From Lactuca virosa (taxonomy: Eukaryota; Streptophyta; Magnoliopsida; Asterales; Asteraceae), in assembly GCA_928212115.1 (NCBI GenBank), contig CAKMRJ010005745.1:100001714-100065713 (forward strand): DNA of 64,000 bases, read 5' to 3'. Each line of letters starts with the position of its first letter. Position 1 is the stretch's first letter. Both the position numbers and the translations under genes were made by a program. The notes beneath the pieces were generated by a model. It did no database searches and was not told the DNA's origin. It saw only the letters and a program-made list of their open reading frames with translations. Below, in pieces: positions 11,251 to 23,169 of this stretch.

Positions 11251-11476
11251 AATTATGGATTAAATAACGTACCGTATAATATGATTTTCTTATTAAAACA
11301 CGTTGAATCATTGATTTTTAGTTTAAGTTTCTTCTTCATAACCATTGTGAATACTCTATCAATTCCGTCTGATTTTTACTTCTCGAGTATATATTTTTTA
11401 TATACTTGTGAATACTCTATCCATTCTCGGGTATATATTTTTTATATAGCCCAAATACAATCTAACTTTCGATAAC

Positions 11477-11501
11477 TATATATATATATATATATATAGA
11501 T

Positions 11502-11544
<43 letters not shown>
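11477..11544. repeat. (TA)n microsatellite
   Basis: Near-continuous TA dinucleotides, just upstream of the transposase reading frame at 11566. Confidence 0.9.
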
Positions 11545-11565
11545 ATTTTTAATAATGAAACAGCA

Positions 11566-13462
11566 ATGACAATCGATAAGAGTTGGATTGGAGAGAACCG
11601 AATGTCTTCAAAATACTTGGAAGGTCTTAAAAACTTTATGAAGATTGTTGAGAAACATGTCAACTCTAAAGGCAAAGTGCGTTGTCTGTGCAAAATGTGT
11701 GTGAATTCGTATCGACATGTTTTGTCTACGGTTTATGCCCACTTACATGACATTGGGTTTCTAGAAACATATACTACGTGGATTCATCACGGTGAGAAAC
11801 ATGTTGGTTCTTCAAATTTAAGCTACAATTCGACTCCAAGAATAAACACTCCAGTAAACACGCCCACAAGTAATGAGATGTTTGATGTAATTGATGATGT
11901 TATGGCGGAACAAAATACAAATGAAGAAAATATAGACGAGGAGGGACGAGGTATAGACCCAGAATTTGATGATTTGTTTGAGGAGCTCAATACCAAGTTA
12001 TACCCTGAATGTAGCGATATGTCTGCCTTAAACGTTTTGGCAAAGCTGTTGCATATTAAAGGGATCAATAGATGGACAAATAGTTCATTTCACCAGCTTG
12101 TAGAGTTACTAAGAGCTGCTTTCCCGAAGAGCAAGATTCCAGCCTCACACTATGAAGCTAAAAAGAAGTTGAGAAAGATAGGGTTAGGATATCAATCGAT
12201 CTACGCTTGCAAAAATGATTGTGCTTTGTTTTGGAAGGAGAATGGTTTCATGCAGAATTGCCCGATTTGTAAGGAGAGTAGATGGGTGGACGCAACTACA
12301 AAGGGGAAGAAAGTACAACAAAAAGTGTTATGGTACTTTCCTTTGACTCCAAGACTTCGACGAATGTATAACTCCAAATTCACAGCTAAAGATATGGTTG
12401 GCATAATAGTGGACGCTCAATAGATGGTATGATGTATCATCCGATTGATGGGAAGTCATGGCAAGATTTTGATCAAAGATATCCAGAGTTTGCTAAAGAA
12501 CGTAGAAATGTTCGTCTAGGTATGGCTGTTGATGGCTTCAATCCATTCGGAAACTTTAATAGTACTTATTGTACTTGGCCGGTTATATTGACTACCTACA
12601 ATACACCACCATGGATATGTATGAAAGAGTCTTCTTTCATGCTAAATTTGCTGATTCCTGGCCCTAAATCACCCTTAAAGGATATTGATGTTTTCTTGAG
12701 GCCTTTGGTGGATGAGTTGAAAATGTTGTGGGCCGAAGGAGTCCAAATGAGAGATGCATCAACCAACACCGTATTCAACATGCGTGCAATGTTGTTATGG
12801 ACTATCAATGATTTTCCAACACATGGAAGTTTGTCTGGATGAAGTGGTCAAGGTTACTTAGCATGCCCTACTTGTAACGCAGACACATCTTCCATTCATG
12901 TCACCAACAAGATGTCTTATGTTGGTCATAGACGATTCTTGCATATGAACCATAAGTGGAGGCAAAGTTTATTGTTTAATGGTCAACCTGAGAGAAGACC
13001 ACATCCAAGACGATTCAGTAATACTGCTATATTAAAGCAACTGGCTTGTCTCCCTGATCATATTCTAGGGAAACATCTTGAGCATGGGGGTGCAACAAGA
13101 AAGCGCAATGATGAAACAAGAAAAAGAGAGTTGAACTAGACGAAACATAGTATCTTTTTTGAGCTTGAGTATTGTTCTTCCCTCGAGCTAAAACACAATA
13201 TAGGTTTTATGCATGTGGAGAAAAATGTGGATGAGAGTGTTTTAAATATTGCACTGATGAATGAAAAAACCAAAGACAAATGATTTTCCCTTGGTTGTCG
13301 ATTTAGGTGATGATGATGATGATACATACTCTATTGATGGTGATGATATGCACTTTTTAGATAATGATGACGATGGTGAATTAAGTGTGGCTCATACTAT
13401 AAACGATGACAGTTTCTTTAATGATGACAATGATGGTGGTGATACGTACTCTTCTAGATAAT
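11566..13462 (+). pseudogene. TNP2-type CACTA transposase, degenerate and truncated
   Basis: The N-terminal transposase-associated domain (SWIGENRMSSKYLEGL, then CLCKMCVNSY and LHDIGF...TWIHHGE, a Cys/His zinc-like region) is followed by the conserved TNP2 segment (HYEAKKKLRKIGLGY, CPICKESRW) and the transposase_21 core (DGKSWQDFDQRYPEFA, RNVRLGMAVDGFNPFGN, LACPTCNADT, ELEYCSSLELKHNIGFMHVE). Breaks: a one-base deletion near 12396, an in-frame TGA at 12840-12842 where the family has Trp (GWSGQGY), a TAG at about 13137, and a stop after MNEKTKDK at about 13280. There the C-terminal part of the catalytic region is gone and an Asp-rich tail (13300-13460) follows directly. It cannot encode an active transposase. 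Confidence 0.9.
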
Positions 13463-13686
13463 GATGACGATTTCATAAACGATGACAAATTCATTAATGA
13501 CAATGTTGTACATGTATATTGTTCTTGTGATGATTTTGATTGATGGTATGTTACGGTTGTTATACATTTTGATTGCTTAAAATTGTTTATTAGTTTTTTT
13601 AAAGTATGTTTAGTATATTTTCTAATATTTGTTAAATAGATGGCTACACATGTTGCGAGGGGGGCATGGAGGAGACGGCGGGAAAC

Positions 13687-14546
13687 TGATGGGTTTTAGG
13701 TACAACAAATAAACTAGAAAACAATTCCTAAGTTCACATGCAACCTACTTTGGATCTATGTTTTAACTATTGAACATATAACTTTGAATTGCAAAACAAG
13801 AACCCTAGAGGAGAGAGGCTAATTTCGAAATTAACAAACTAGGGTTTAGGGTTTACATACCTTTCAATTGTTATAGCAAACAATTGATATTCCCTTGATC
13901 TTGATCTTGATCTTCTTGGAAGCTTTAGCACCACAAGTGTAATGCCTCTAATGGAATCACACCCAATGACTAGCAAGAAGGAAAGTAGAAGAAGAGAGAG
14001 GGGAGGGAGTATGCAATTTCGGCCAAGGTATTCTTCCAAAGAATGAGTACCCTAAAATGTGAGCCAGGAGGCTCCTTAAATAGTTGAGGGAACTAGGGTT
14101 TAGGGAAAACCCTAGTTATCCTTTGCTTAGGGCCTAAGCAAGACCCAAGGCCTTATCTTGGACCCCTTGGACGAATTCTCTAGGGTTTCCCCTAGGGTTT
14201 TCGTCCACCCCCTTCCAAGGGAGTTCTGGATCCTTCCCTTCAACTATCAGTTAATTGCAAACTAGTCCCTGCACTTTATAATTAATTATTTTAACCCCAA
14301 AATCAATTCTGATTAATTTCTGGCTAACAATTAATTAAACATAATGATTTCTAATTAATATATTAATCCATTAACATATTAATAAATCATTTATATATAT
14401 TAATTTATTAATCTTATAAATTAATATCTCTCCTTTCATAATTTCCTTGTCTAGTTGCTAGGTTGAGGGCAACCCGAAAGGACTGTGCTGCTATCAATTC
14501 AAGTACATACCAATTATAGTTATGGGCTTAGACACCTAATCCAACA
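13687..14546 (-). repeat. 3' LTR of copia-1
   Basis: 860 bp, TGTTGGATTAGG...CCCATCA on the minus strand. A TATA-like CTATTTAAGG lies near 14083-14074. Upstream of it in element sense are two perfect dyads: AACTAGGGTTT with 11-bp arms (14091-14101 / 14107-14117) and TTGCTTAGG with 9-bp arms (14123-14131 / 14133-14141). Confidence 0.95.
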
Positions 14547-15418
14547 GTCTCCCACTTGGATAAGTCTGTAACTATAATTGCTAGTATGCCTTCTAAATTT
14601 GACCAGCAAATTGTAGCTTTCAAAAAGCTGCTGCCGAACTCTGACCCAGTCAGTTATGTGTCCTAAGATAAGTGATCATATAACCCTTCGTTCTGCTTGA
14701 TATCCCCAGACAAAAGACATGGAATGTAATCAATCTCTTTGTCCAGAATCTATGCTTCCCGATTCCTGATTTGTGATGATGAAGGACTTCTAATCGAACA
14801 CATCAATTTAGTCCTGGCTGGGCCCAACACATAAGTCAACACCAAATCATCGAGGGGCCCACATATATCGCTTTTCCTGTTAGGGCAAAAGGAACGAATA
14901 AACGTTGACTCATATGCTTGTATCTTTTACTCATCAAATTATGCATGACAATACGTTTTATAACACCAAGTTACTGATGCGTTTTCGTATCACCAATGCA
15001 CAACCGACTTGTAAATTACAACTCATATATCTTCGTTTCAAGATTATAAGATATTATCGTCTCAGTATTACTCGTGATGAATTCCATGAAGTGATACTCT
15101 GAGCGAGGGTTTATCCAGGTACTCAAATCTCAATTTCTGAGTACTCATGAACGTTGCAGCAATTCTATTGCCATGTCTATCCTTAGACAATCTACAATCC
15201 AGTTCATGACAGTCTTAATTCACTACTTACTTCCAAAAGTACGAGCGACTGTGGAGTTTGAATAATCTTATTATTCGGGAAGTAAAACATGCAAAAATGA
15301 AACACAATAATAAACAATTGACAAAAGGCAGAAACCAAACTTATAAATAATACTTTATTATTTAATCACCAAAAGTCAATTACATTTACTTTGTTACAAG
15401 TTTCAGAATAAAACTAAT
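14547..15418 (-). other. Polypurine tract and 3' non-coding region of copia-1
   Basis: Directly next to the LTR the minus strand reads CCAAGTGGGAGAC, a purine-rich tract typical of copia plus-strand priming. The remaining roughly 850 bp before the RNase H stop at 15419 contain no recognised gene. Confidence 0.75.
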
Positions 15419-18306
15419 CTAACTACTAAAACTAATATCATCTTTCAGTCCTATGCTCCGAGCATGCTGAATATGCTTAGCCCTACTCAGACCCTTTGTG
15501 AGGGGATCTGCTGGGTTATCTTCAAATGACACCCTCTTTACTATAAGATGGCCTTCTTCAACTCTATGTCTGATGAAATGGTACTTTCTGTCGATATGTC
15601 TGGTCTTACCATGATCTCTCGGTTCCTTTGTCAAGGCAACCGCTCCTTCATTATCGCAGAACAGTTCCATAGGCTCCTGGATGGTTGGAACAACTCCGAG
15701 ATCCCCAATGAAGTTCCTCAACCAAGCTGCTTCTTTCGACGCTTCACTTGCTGCTATGTATTAACTGATTCACAAGTAGAATCAGCCACCGTATTTTGCT
15801 TGGAACTCTTCCAAGTAACTGCTCCTCCATTCAGTAAAAACACCCAGCCCGACTGAGAACGGAAGTTATCTCTATCCGTCTGAAAGCTGGCATCACTGTA
15901 ACCATCTACTCTCAAAGTATCACTGCCACCAAGCACAAGGACCCAGTCCTTTGTCCTTCGCAAATACTTGAGTATATTCTTAACTGCTATCCAATGAGAT
16001 CTACCTGGGTTTCCCTGATAGCGACTGACCATGCTCAAAGCAAATGCCACATCAGGGCGAGTACATGTCATAGCGTACATGATCGATTCGACAGCGGAAG
16101 CATAAGGTACACGACTCATGTCATCTATTTCAACATCTGTACTCGGGCATTGAGTCTTACTCAATTTGGTATTGCTCTGGATAGGTAGCTCTCCCTTCTT
16201 GGAATTTTCCATACTAAACCTCTTTAGTACCTTATCCAAGTATGTGCTCTGACTAAGTCCAATTAGTCTCTTCTTTCTATCTCTCAATATTCTAATCCCA
16301 AGAATATAGGCAGCTTCTCCAAGGTCTTTCATGGCAAAACACTTTCCAAGCCAAGACTTAACTTCTTTCAAGGTTGGAACGTCGTTACCAATGAGTAATA
16401 TGTCATCGACATACAACACCAGAAAAGTTACTATACTCCCACTAGCCTTGATATACACACAGAACTCATCTTCACTTCTAGAGAAACCAAACTCTTTGAC
16501 TTTCTCATGGAAGCAAAGATTCCAACTGCGAGATGCTTGTTTCAATCCATAAATGGATTTCTCAAGCTTGCACACTCTATTGGGGAACTTTGCATCAACA
16601 AAACCCTCTGGCTGACTCATGTAAACATCTTCAGCCAACTTCCCATTAAGGAAAGCAGTTTTGACATCCATCTGCCAGATTTCATAATCATGAAAGCAGC
16701 TATGGCGAGCAATATCCTAATAGATTTAATCTTAGCCACTGGCGAGAAGGTCTCATCATAGTCAACCCCTGGGGTTTGAGTGAAACCTTTTGCAACCAGT
16801 CGAGCCTTGAATGTGTGCACATTTCCATCCATGTCTGTCTTCTTCTTGAAGATCCATTTGCACCCAACTGTCTTACGACCTGGTGCACTATCAACCAAAT
16901 TCCAAACTTGGTTGTCATACATGGACTTAATCTCGCTGTCCATTGCCTCTTTCCACTTGGAAGCCTCTGGGCTTGCCATTGCTTCCTTATAAGTGACTGG
17001 TTCATCTAAGTTTACCAGTGTTCTGTCACTTATGAATGTGTCACCATCTGAAGTAATATGAAAACCATACAACTCAGGTGGCACACTCACCCTAGTGGAT
17101 CTTCTAAGAGGTAATGAGTTATCGATTGGTTCAACAGGAACTGTTTCCTCTGGTTGAGTGCTAGTGTCATCTAAGGTTCCTTCATTGGCTGACTCTTGAA
17201 TTTCTTCAAGTCAATAGTGCTCCCACTGTCCTCTTTGAATATGAGCTCTCTTTCAAGAAAGACTCCTCTTCGTGCTACAAAGACCACGTTCTCACTAGGC
17301 CTGTAGAACAAATATCCAAAAGACTGCTTTGGGTAACCAATGAAAACACATTTCTCACTTCTAGCTGCTAGCTTGTCGTGAGTCTCTCGTCTTACGAAAG
17401 CTTCACAACCCCAGACTTTAATATGTGCTAACGAGGGAACTTTCCCTGTCCACATTTCGTGAGGTGTTTTGGCAACCTTCTTTGTAGGGACAAGATTGAG
17501 GATGTGGGCGGCTGTCTCTAAGGCATACCCCCAGAAGTGAATGGGAAGCGAAGCCCGACTCATCATAGAACGAACCATGTCTAACAAGGTTCGATTGCGC
17601 CTCTCAGCTACACCATTTAACTGTGGTGTCCTAGGAGGAGTCAATTGTGAGACTATCCCACATTCTTTCAGATAGTCGTTAAACTCGATACTAAGATACT
17701 CCCCGCCTCTATCGGATCTAAGTATCTTTATCTTTCTGCCCAATTGATTTTCGACTTCATGCTTAAACTCTTTGAACTTTTCAAAAGTTTCTGACTTATG
17801 CTTGATCAAGTAGATATATCCATATCTGCTATAATCGTCAGTGAAAGTCACATAGAATCGATTAGCATCTCTTGTAGTTGATCTGAAGGGCCCACACACA
17901 TCTGTGTGTATGAGATCCAACAACCTTCACCTCTTTCACAAGACCCTGTGAATGGTGATTTTGTCATCTTTCCCAAAAGACAAGATTCACACATATCATC
18001 TGACTTTAGGTCAAATGATTCCAACACTCCATCCTTTTGGAGTTGGGCTATGCGTTTCTTGTTAATGTGTCCAAGACGACAATGCCACAAGCATGCCTTG
18101 TCTACACTATTAGACAAGTCAATATTAAGTACACTATTTCCTAGGCTATCAACACAAGTCACTGTTTCATACACACCATTACAAGGCAAAGCTTCAAACA
18201 TAAAAACACCATTCTTATAAACAGAAATTGAACCATTCAAATCATTAAAAGAATATGTAAAACCTTGTCTGAACAATGCATGAAATGAAATAATGTTTCT
18301 CGTCAT
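15419..18306 (-). pseudogene. copia-1 pol: integrase, reverse transcriptase, RNase H (frameshifted)
   Basis: Read leftwards. The GAG-pre-integrase/HHCC zinc region is at 18306-17848 (CLWHCRLGHINKKRI, CESCLLGKMTKSPF). The integrase core is at 17923-17171 (DLIHTDVCGPF, FTDDYSRYGYIYL, LRSDRGGEY, NGVAERRNRTLLDM; Asp-Asp-Glu present). RT is at 17090-15754 (WKEAMDSEIKSMYDNQVWNL, KARLVAKGFTQTPGVDY, MDVKTAFLNG, YVDDILLIG), and RNase H follows (DGYSDASFQTD, FCDNEGAVALTKEP, HIDRKYHFIRHRVE, PADPLTKGLS to 15419). Frame changes of one base occur near 17925, 17210, 16690 and 15765, and another separates gag near 18325. Apart from these every catalytic motif is intact. Confidence 0.93.
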
Positions 18307-18329
18307 CTCAGACGAATAGCAACAATTTA

Positions 18330-19463
18330 TTAATCTAATCTAACATCATTACTAAGCAGAAGCTGATAAACTCCGATCTTGGTTACTGGTGAAGACTTTC
18401 TGTTTCCCATGATCAGGTTTATCCTTCCTCGCTCTATCTCCTCACTTTCCTTTAGACCCTGCAAATCAGAACAGATATGAAAACCACATCCTGTATCAAG
18501 GACCCATGAACGAGAAGATAATGAGTTATTAGCAGAAATAGTGTAAATACCTGCCGAAGATGGCTTCACTTTGCCATCCTTGATATCTTGCAGATATTGT
18601 GGGCAAGATCTCTTCCAATGCCCCTTTTGATTGCAGTAAAAGCAAACGGCCTCTTTTGGATCAGAAACATGGGGAGTGGAACCATTGGGCTTAGCCTTTG
18701 GGCCATTACTAGATGACCCAGCTTGAGCCTTGCTCTTCCAGTTTTGCTTGGGAGGACCTTTCCTTTTTTTCCCCTTTCCCTGTCCAATAGCCAAAACAGG
18801 GGCACTCGTAGGTGTGGAGGGTATACTTTTACCCTTCATCCCTGCCTCAGCTGTCTGCAACAAGTTGTGCAATTGGGCCAAGGTCTGCTCAGTATTGTTC
18901 AAATGGTAAGTTAGAATAAACTGACCATAACATTCAGGAAGTGAGTTCAAGACCATGTCAATGGCCAATTCCTCATCAAAGTGAATATTGAGCTTGACCA
19001 AACGCTCTATGTAGCGTTGCATTCTTTGCACATGTGACACAACCGACTCCCCATCTTTCATCTTGCAAGCCATGAGTGACTTGACTACTTCGAACTTTTC
19101 TTGACGAGCTCGCTTATGGTACTTTTCCATAAGGTCCTTGTTCATCTCGAAAGGCCAGTAGTCCTCATAGTACCTCTGCAGTTCTGGGGACATAGTTGCC
19201 ACCATGATGCATGCCACTTTGGTAGCATCATCGTAATGTTTCTTGTAGGCAGCAAGATCTTCAGGAGTAGCTTCATTCTCATCAAGCTCTTTGAGCTCCT
19301 TTTCAAGAACATATTCTTTGTTCTCGAAACGAAGAGCCATCTTGATGTTGCGCATCCAATCGTTATAGTTTGAGCCATCCATAACGACTTTGGAGCATAT
19401 ATTGAGCAAAGAGAAGTTTTGGTTGGAGGAGGACGAAGCAGAAGTGTTTCCAGGAGTAGACAT
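18330..19463 (-). CDS. copia-1 gag and protease
   Basis: 377 codons open from ATG at 19463. The copia gag domain (VMDGSNYNDWMRNIKMAL, MVATMSPELQRYYED, QRMQRYIERLVKLNI) is followed by a CCHC zinc knuckle (CFYCNQKGHWKRSC, about residues 275-288) and the aspartic protease signature WVLDTGCGFHIC (about residues 320-331). It ends at a TAA where one base appears to be missing (about 18325); the next frame continues LINCCYSSEMTRN into pol. Gag forms the particle that packages element RNA; the protease would process the polyprotein. Confidence 0.93.
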   Translation of the reverse strand: MSTPGNTSASSSSNQNFSLLNICSKVVMDGSNYNDWMRNIKMALRFENKEYVLEKELKELDENEATPEDLAAYKKHYDDATKVACIMVATMSPELQRYYEDYWPFEMNKDLMEKYHKRARQEKFEVVKSLMACKMKDGESVVSHVQRMQRYIERLVKLNIHFDEELAIDMVLNSLPECYGQFILTYHLNNTEQTLAQLHNLLQTAEAGMKGKSIPSTPTSAPVLAIGQGKGKKRKGPPKQNWKSKAQAGSSSNGPKAKPNGSTPHVSDPKEAVCFYCNQKGHWKRSCPQYLQDIKDGKVKPSSAGIYTISANNSLSSRSWVLDTGCGFHICSDLQGLKESEEIERGRINLIMGNRKSSPVTKIGVYQLLLSNDVRLD

Positions 19464-20759
19464 CTGAAAAGAAAGAAAGTTTTAGTTAGATTTCAAGATA
19501 CCTTAATAGAATAACCCAAAGATATAATATCAAGGTTAGGATCCAACTATGAAGATTCACAACTTAGAAATGGGATGCCGAGATCCAAGTGCAAATTTCA
19601 TAAAGGTAGGTGAATGACGATTCACCAATTCCACCATTAGACGAAACAAACGAAGTGAAATTCCTAATTCTTTTGAGATACATTGAAACTATTCAATGGC
19701 ATGTTTTAATCTCAGATTATGCTCTTCTATTTGTGACTGGATGCCGAGGATCACAAACAAGATGTGAATAACCATGCAAATGTGCTTGGTAACCTCATTG
19801 TCTTTATCATTAACTATTGATGTGCTGGTAAACCACACACGCTCCATCAAAATGACAATTATGAGATACCCATTACTACTCTTTATTAGTGCCTTTTAGT
19901 GTGTTGGTTAACCACACACGCTCCACTAACGACCAATAAAGCATAATGTGCAATTTCATGGATTAGCATACTTTTCACATTTTTCCTAAAGTAACTAGAG
20001 TTGGGATTTTGAAAATAATGTTCTAGTACTTTCTTTAATATCATTATACTTTTAATGAGAAGTAGTTGTCCTATCAAATCCGTTCTGCTAACGACCCTCC
20101 ACTAATCAAGGAAGCGGTGGGTGAGAGTGGACACCCATTCAACTACCATTTTATAGGCAGTTTCCTTATACCCCCCTTATAGATTAGCTTCGTGAATGAG
20201 GCATACTAGCGATTTGACTGACCATATTCTTATACATATATAATATTAAACTTTTAATTATAATATATATATAAGGTGTGTTTTAAAACATTTTAAAACT
20301 TCAAGGGTTTATAAATTTCGAAATTTAAGCTATTAAATTTAAATTTAAATAAACCAATTAACTAGATTTAATATTTATCCTTTAATTAACTATTAATCAA
20401 ATTATTAAATCTTGTAAGGATTATCTAATTAAATTAATCCATTAATTTAATCCTAATCCTTATCCCTCTAAATTTCGAAAAATAGGGTAAGGATAATTAT
20501 CCAATTAATCTAATTAAGTAACAATTATCCAAAACAAGAAACCCTAGTTATCCTCTAGCATATTTCGAAATTCACAAGGGAGAGGCTAGGGTTTTCAAAA
20601 CCCTAACCCTAATTTCGATTAGGGTTCTTTGGAGGCTAGGGTTTTCGAAAACCCTTGATCCAAAACCCTAAAATCGAAATTTGGCCTTTAGGGTTTAATA
20701 GCTATAAACCCTAATTTGCAATTCAACTATTATAGCAATTCAATTTAAAACAAACAATG
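19464..20759 (-). other. 5' leader of copia-1
   Basis: About 1.3 kb of untranslated leader between PBS and gag. It is AT-rich, with a dense group of telomere-like AACCCTAA / TTAGGGTT units in both orientations at 20540-20720. A duplicated GTGTGTGGTTTACCAGCACA-type block (complement) occurs near 19822-19842 and 19900-19925. No gene is seen. Confidence 0.6.
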
Positions 20760-20771
20760 GCTCTGATACCA
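20760..20771 (-). other. Primer binding site of copia-1
   Basis: TGGTATCAGAGC on the minus strand is the exact complement of the 3' end of initiator-Met tRNA, one base from the 5' LTR. Confidence 0.93.
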
Positions 20772-20772
20772 C

Positions 20773-21644
20773 TGATGGGTTTTAGGTACAACAAATAAAC
20801 TAGAAAACAATTCCTAAGTTCACATGCAACCTACTTTGGATCTATGTTTTAACTATTGAACATATAACTTTGAATTGCAAAACAAGAACCCTAGAGGAGA
20901 GAGGCTAATTTCGAAATTAACAAACTAGGGTTTAGGGTTTACATACCTTTCAATTGTTATAGCAAACAATTGATATTCCCTTGATCTTGATCTTGATCTT
21001 CTTGGAAGCTTTAGCACCACAAGTGTAATGCCTCTAATGGAATCACACCCAATGACTAGCAAGAAGGTAAGTAGAAGAAGAGAGAGGGGAGGGAGTATGC
21101 AATTTCGGCCAAGGTATTCTTCCAAAGAATGAGTACCCTAAAATGTGAGCCAGGAGGCTCCTTAAATAGTTGAGGGAACTAGGGTTTAGGGAAAACCCTA
21201 GTTATCCTTTGCTTAGGGCCTAAGCAAGACCCAAGGCCTTATCTTGGACCCCTTGGACGAATTCTCTAGGGTTTCCCCTAGGGTTTTCGTCCACCCCCTT
21301 CCAAGGGAGTTCTGGATCCTTCCCTTCAACTATCAGTTAATTGCAAACTAGTCCCTGCACTTTATCATTAATTCTTTTAACCCCAAAATCAATTCTGATT
21401 AATTTCTGGCTAACAATTAATTAAACATAATGATTTCTAATTAATATATTAATCCATTAACATATTAATAAATCATTTATATATATATATATATATATAT
21501 ATTAATTAATCTTATAAATTAATATCTCTCCTTTCATAATTTCCTTGTCCAGTTGCTAGGTTGAGGGCAACCCAAAAGGACTGTGCTGCTATCAATTCAA
21601 GTACATACCAATTATAGTTATGGGCTTAGACACCTAATCCAACA
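20773..21644 (-). repeat. 5' LTR of copia-1
   Basis: 872 bp, near-identical to 13687-14546. The length difference comes mainly from a longer TA run at 21478-21502. Confidence 0.95.
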
Positions 21645-21654
21645 GAAACGACCT

Positions 21655-23120
21655 TGTGACAACCCGAAAGATTTGGATCAAGCAAGGTCTAAATTGTAAC
21701 CCTATTACAATGAAAACTTTGAAAACTAAAAGGGCATAAGTGCTCGTTCATGGAAGTATACACTTTAGGAATCACATATAAGGTAACTTCTTGAAAGTAA
21801 ACAAGTTAAGCAAGGCAAAGTGTGACAAATAAATGGGAGTTCAAGTTGCAATAAGTCTTAAGTAAACAATGCAATCAAACAAGGATCAAATGATGTTAAC
21901 ACAAGGACTTGTAATTGTGTCATAATCTTGAACACTCGAACTATAAGGCCAACATATTTGAGTTTTCTATTAACTAAGACCATAAACACCGTCCTGGGAA
22001 CCATCCAAGACTATGAACCCCTTTAATTGGACCATAGATGGTCGTAAACACCCTAAAGGGGCCTTAGCTTGGCCGTGAACACCATTTAGTGGACCTTACT
22101 TGGCAGTGAACACCTTTAATGGGGTATGTTTGGGCGTAAACTACTTTAGGAATCAACCTTTAGGCATAAACACCTAAGGGAATCCATGCTATGGCGTAAA
22201 CACTTTAGGGAATCAATCTTTAGGCGTAAATACCTTAGGGAATCCATGCTTTGGGCGTAAACTACCTTAGGGAAACAATGTTTGGGCGAAAACTCCTTAG
22301 TGGACCACACCTTGGGCGAAAACACATTCAAAGGAATATATAAGAACCGTGAACCCTTCCATGGACCACCCTTTGATCGAAAACTCCACCCTAGGGGGCA
22401 TTTAGGGCGTAAACACCACCATTATGTGGTGTTTACGGTCTAGGATGTGAATAAGACAAAATCAATTGACTTTAGGATGTGATGTCTTTTGCCATTTTCC
22501 CATGCATTCACAGATCTTTACGTATTACCCAACAAACTCCCATGGATTAACTAACAGTCCTCTAAGTAAATTTCACATCAGCCTCACTTCTCTTATTTAA
22601 ACGAGAACCTCCTTGTTAAATCTCACCATTCCCTCATTTTGCTCTCTGATTATTTCATACTCCCCCACTTCACTTAGCAAACAATTCATACTTCCTCAAG
22701 AACAAGCTTAGGATCTTTCAAGCTCAACATTTTTCCAAGTATCATCCCTAGATCCTTGTAATTATTTCGAGTTTAGCTAATGGTTTCACATATTATTTTG
22801 TTTATTTCTTCCTATTTACACATAATACTATGTGTTAATATTCTTAGGATATACTAAGTTTCAAAGAGTTTATCAAACTCTTCAAGTGATTTGGCTTGAA
22901 AACTTATCAACATCTCTTCAAATCATCCACCAAACCAAACCAAGGTGAGCTTCATACCCCCATATTTTCAAGCTTTTTCTATGTTTTAGGGGGGAGGGGA
23001 ATACACGTCAAACTTTGTTTATTCCACAAATAACTACAAGTTTTTCATCTTTATGTTAAGGATAAATTATTATTTGTACAAGTTATGGTATACTCTAGTT
23101 TTGGTATAAACATTGTGATA

Positions 23121-23169
<49 letters not shown>

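Larger units (their letters stand above)
13687..21644 (-). mobile_element. Complete Ty1/copia retrotransposon (copia-1)
   Basis: Two LTRs (13687-14546 and 20773-21644) are flanked by a perfect 5-bp TSD, GAAAC (13682-13686 and 21645-21649). On the minus strand the order is LTR, PBS, leader, gag, protease, integrase, RT, RNase H, PPT, LTR, the copia order. By eye the LTRs differ at only about five single bases plus a TA-repeat length change, so insertion is recent. Yet pol carries several one-base frameshifts. Confidence 0.95.

Noticed and set aside
13300..13462. Asp-rich open frame as a separate acidic protein
   Set aside because: It continues the reading frame region of the truncated TNP2 gene; best seen as its tail.
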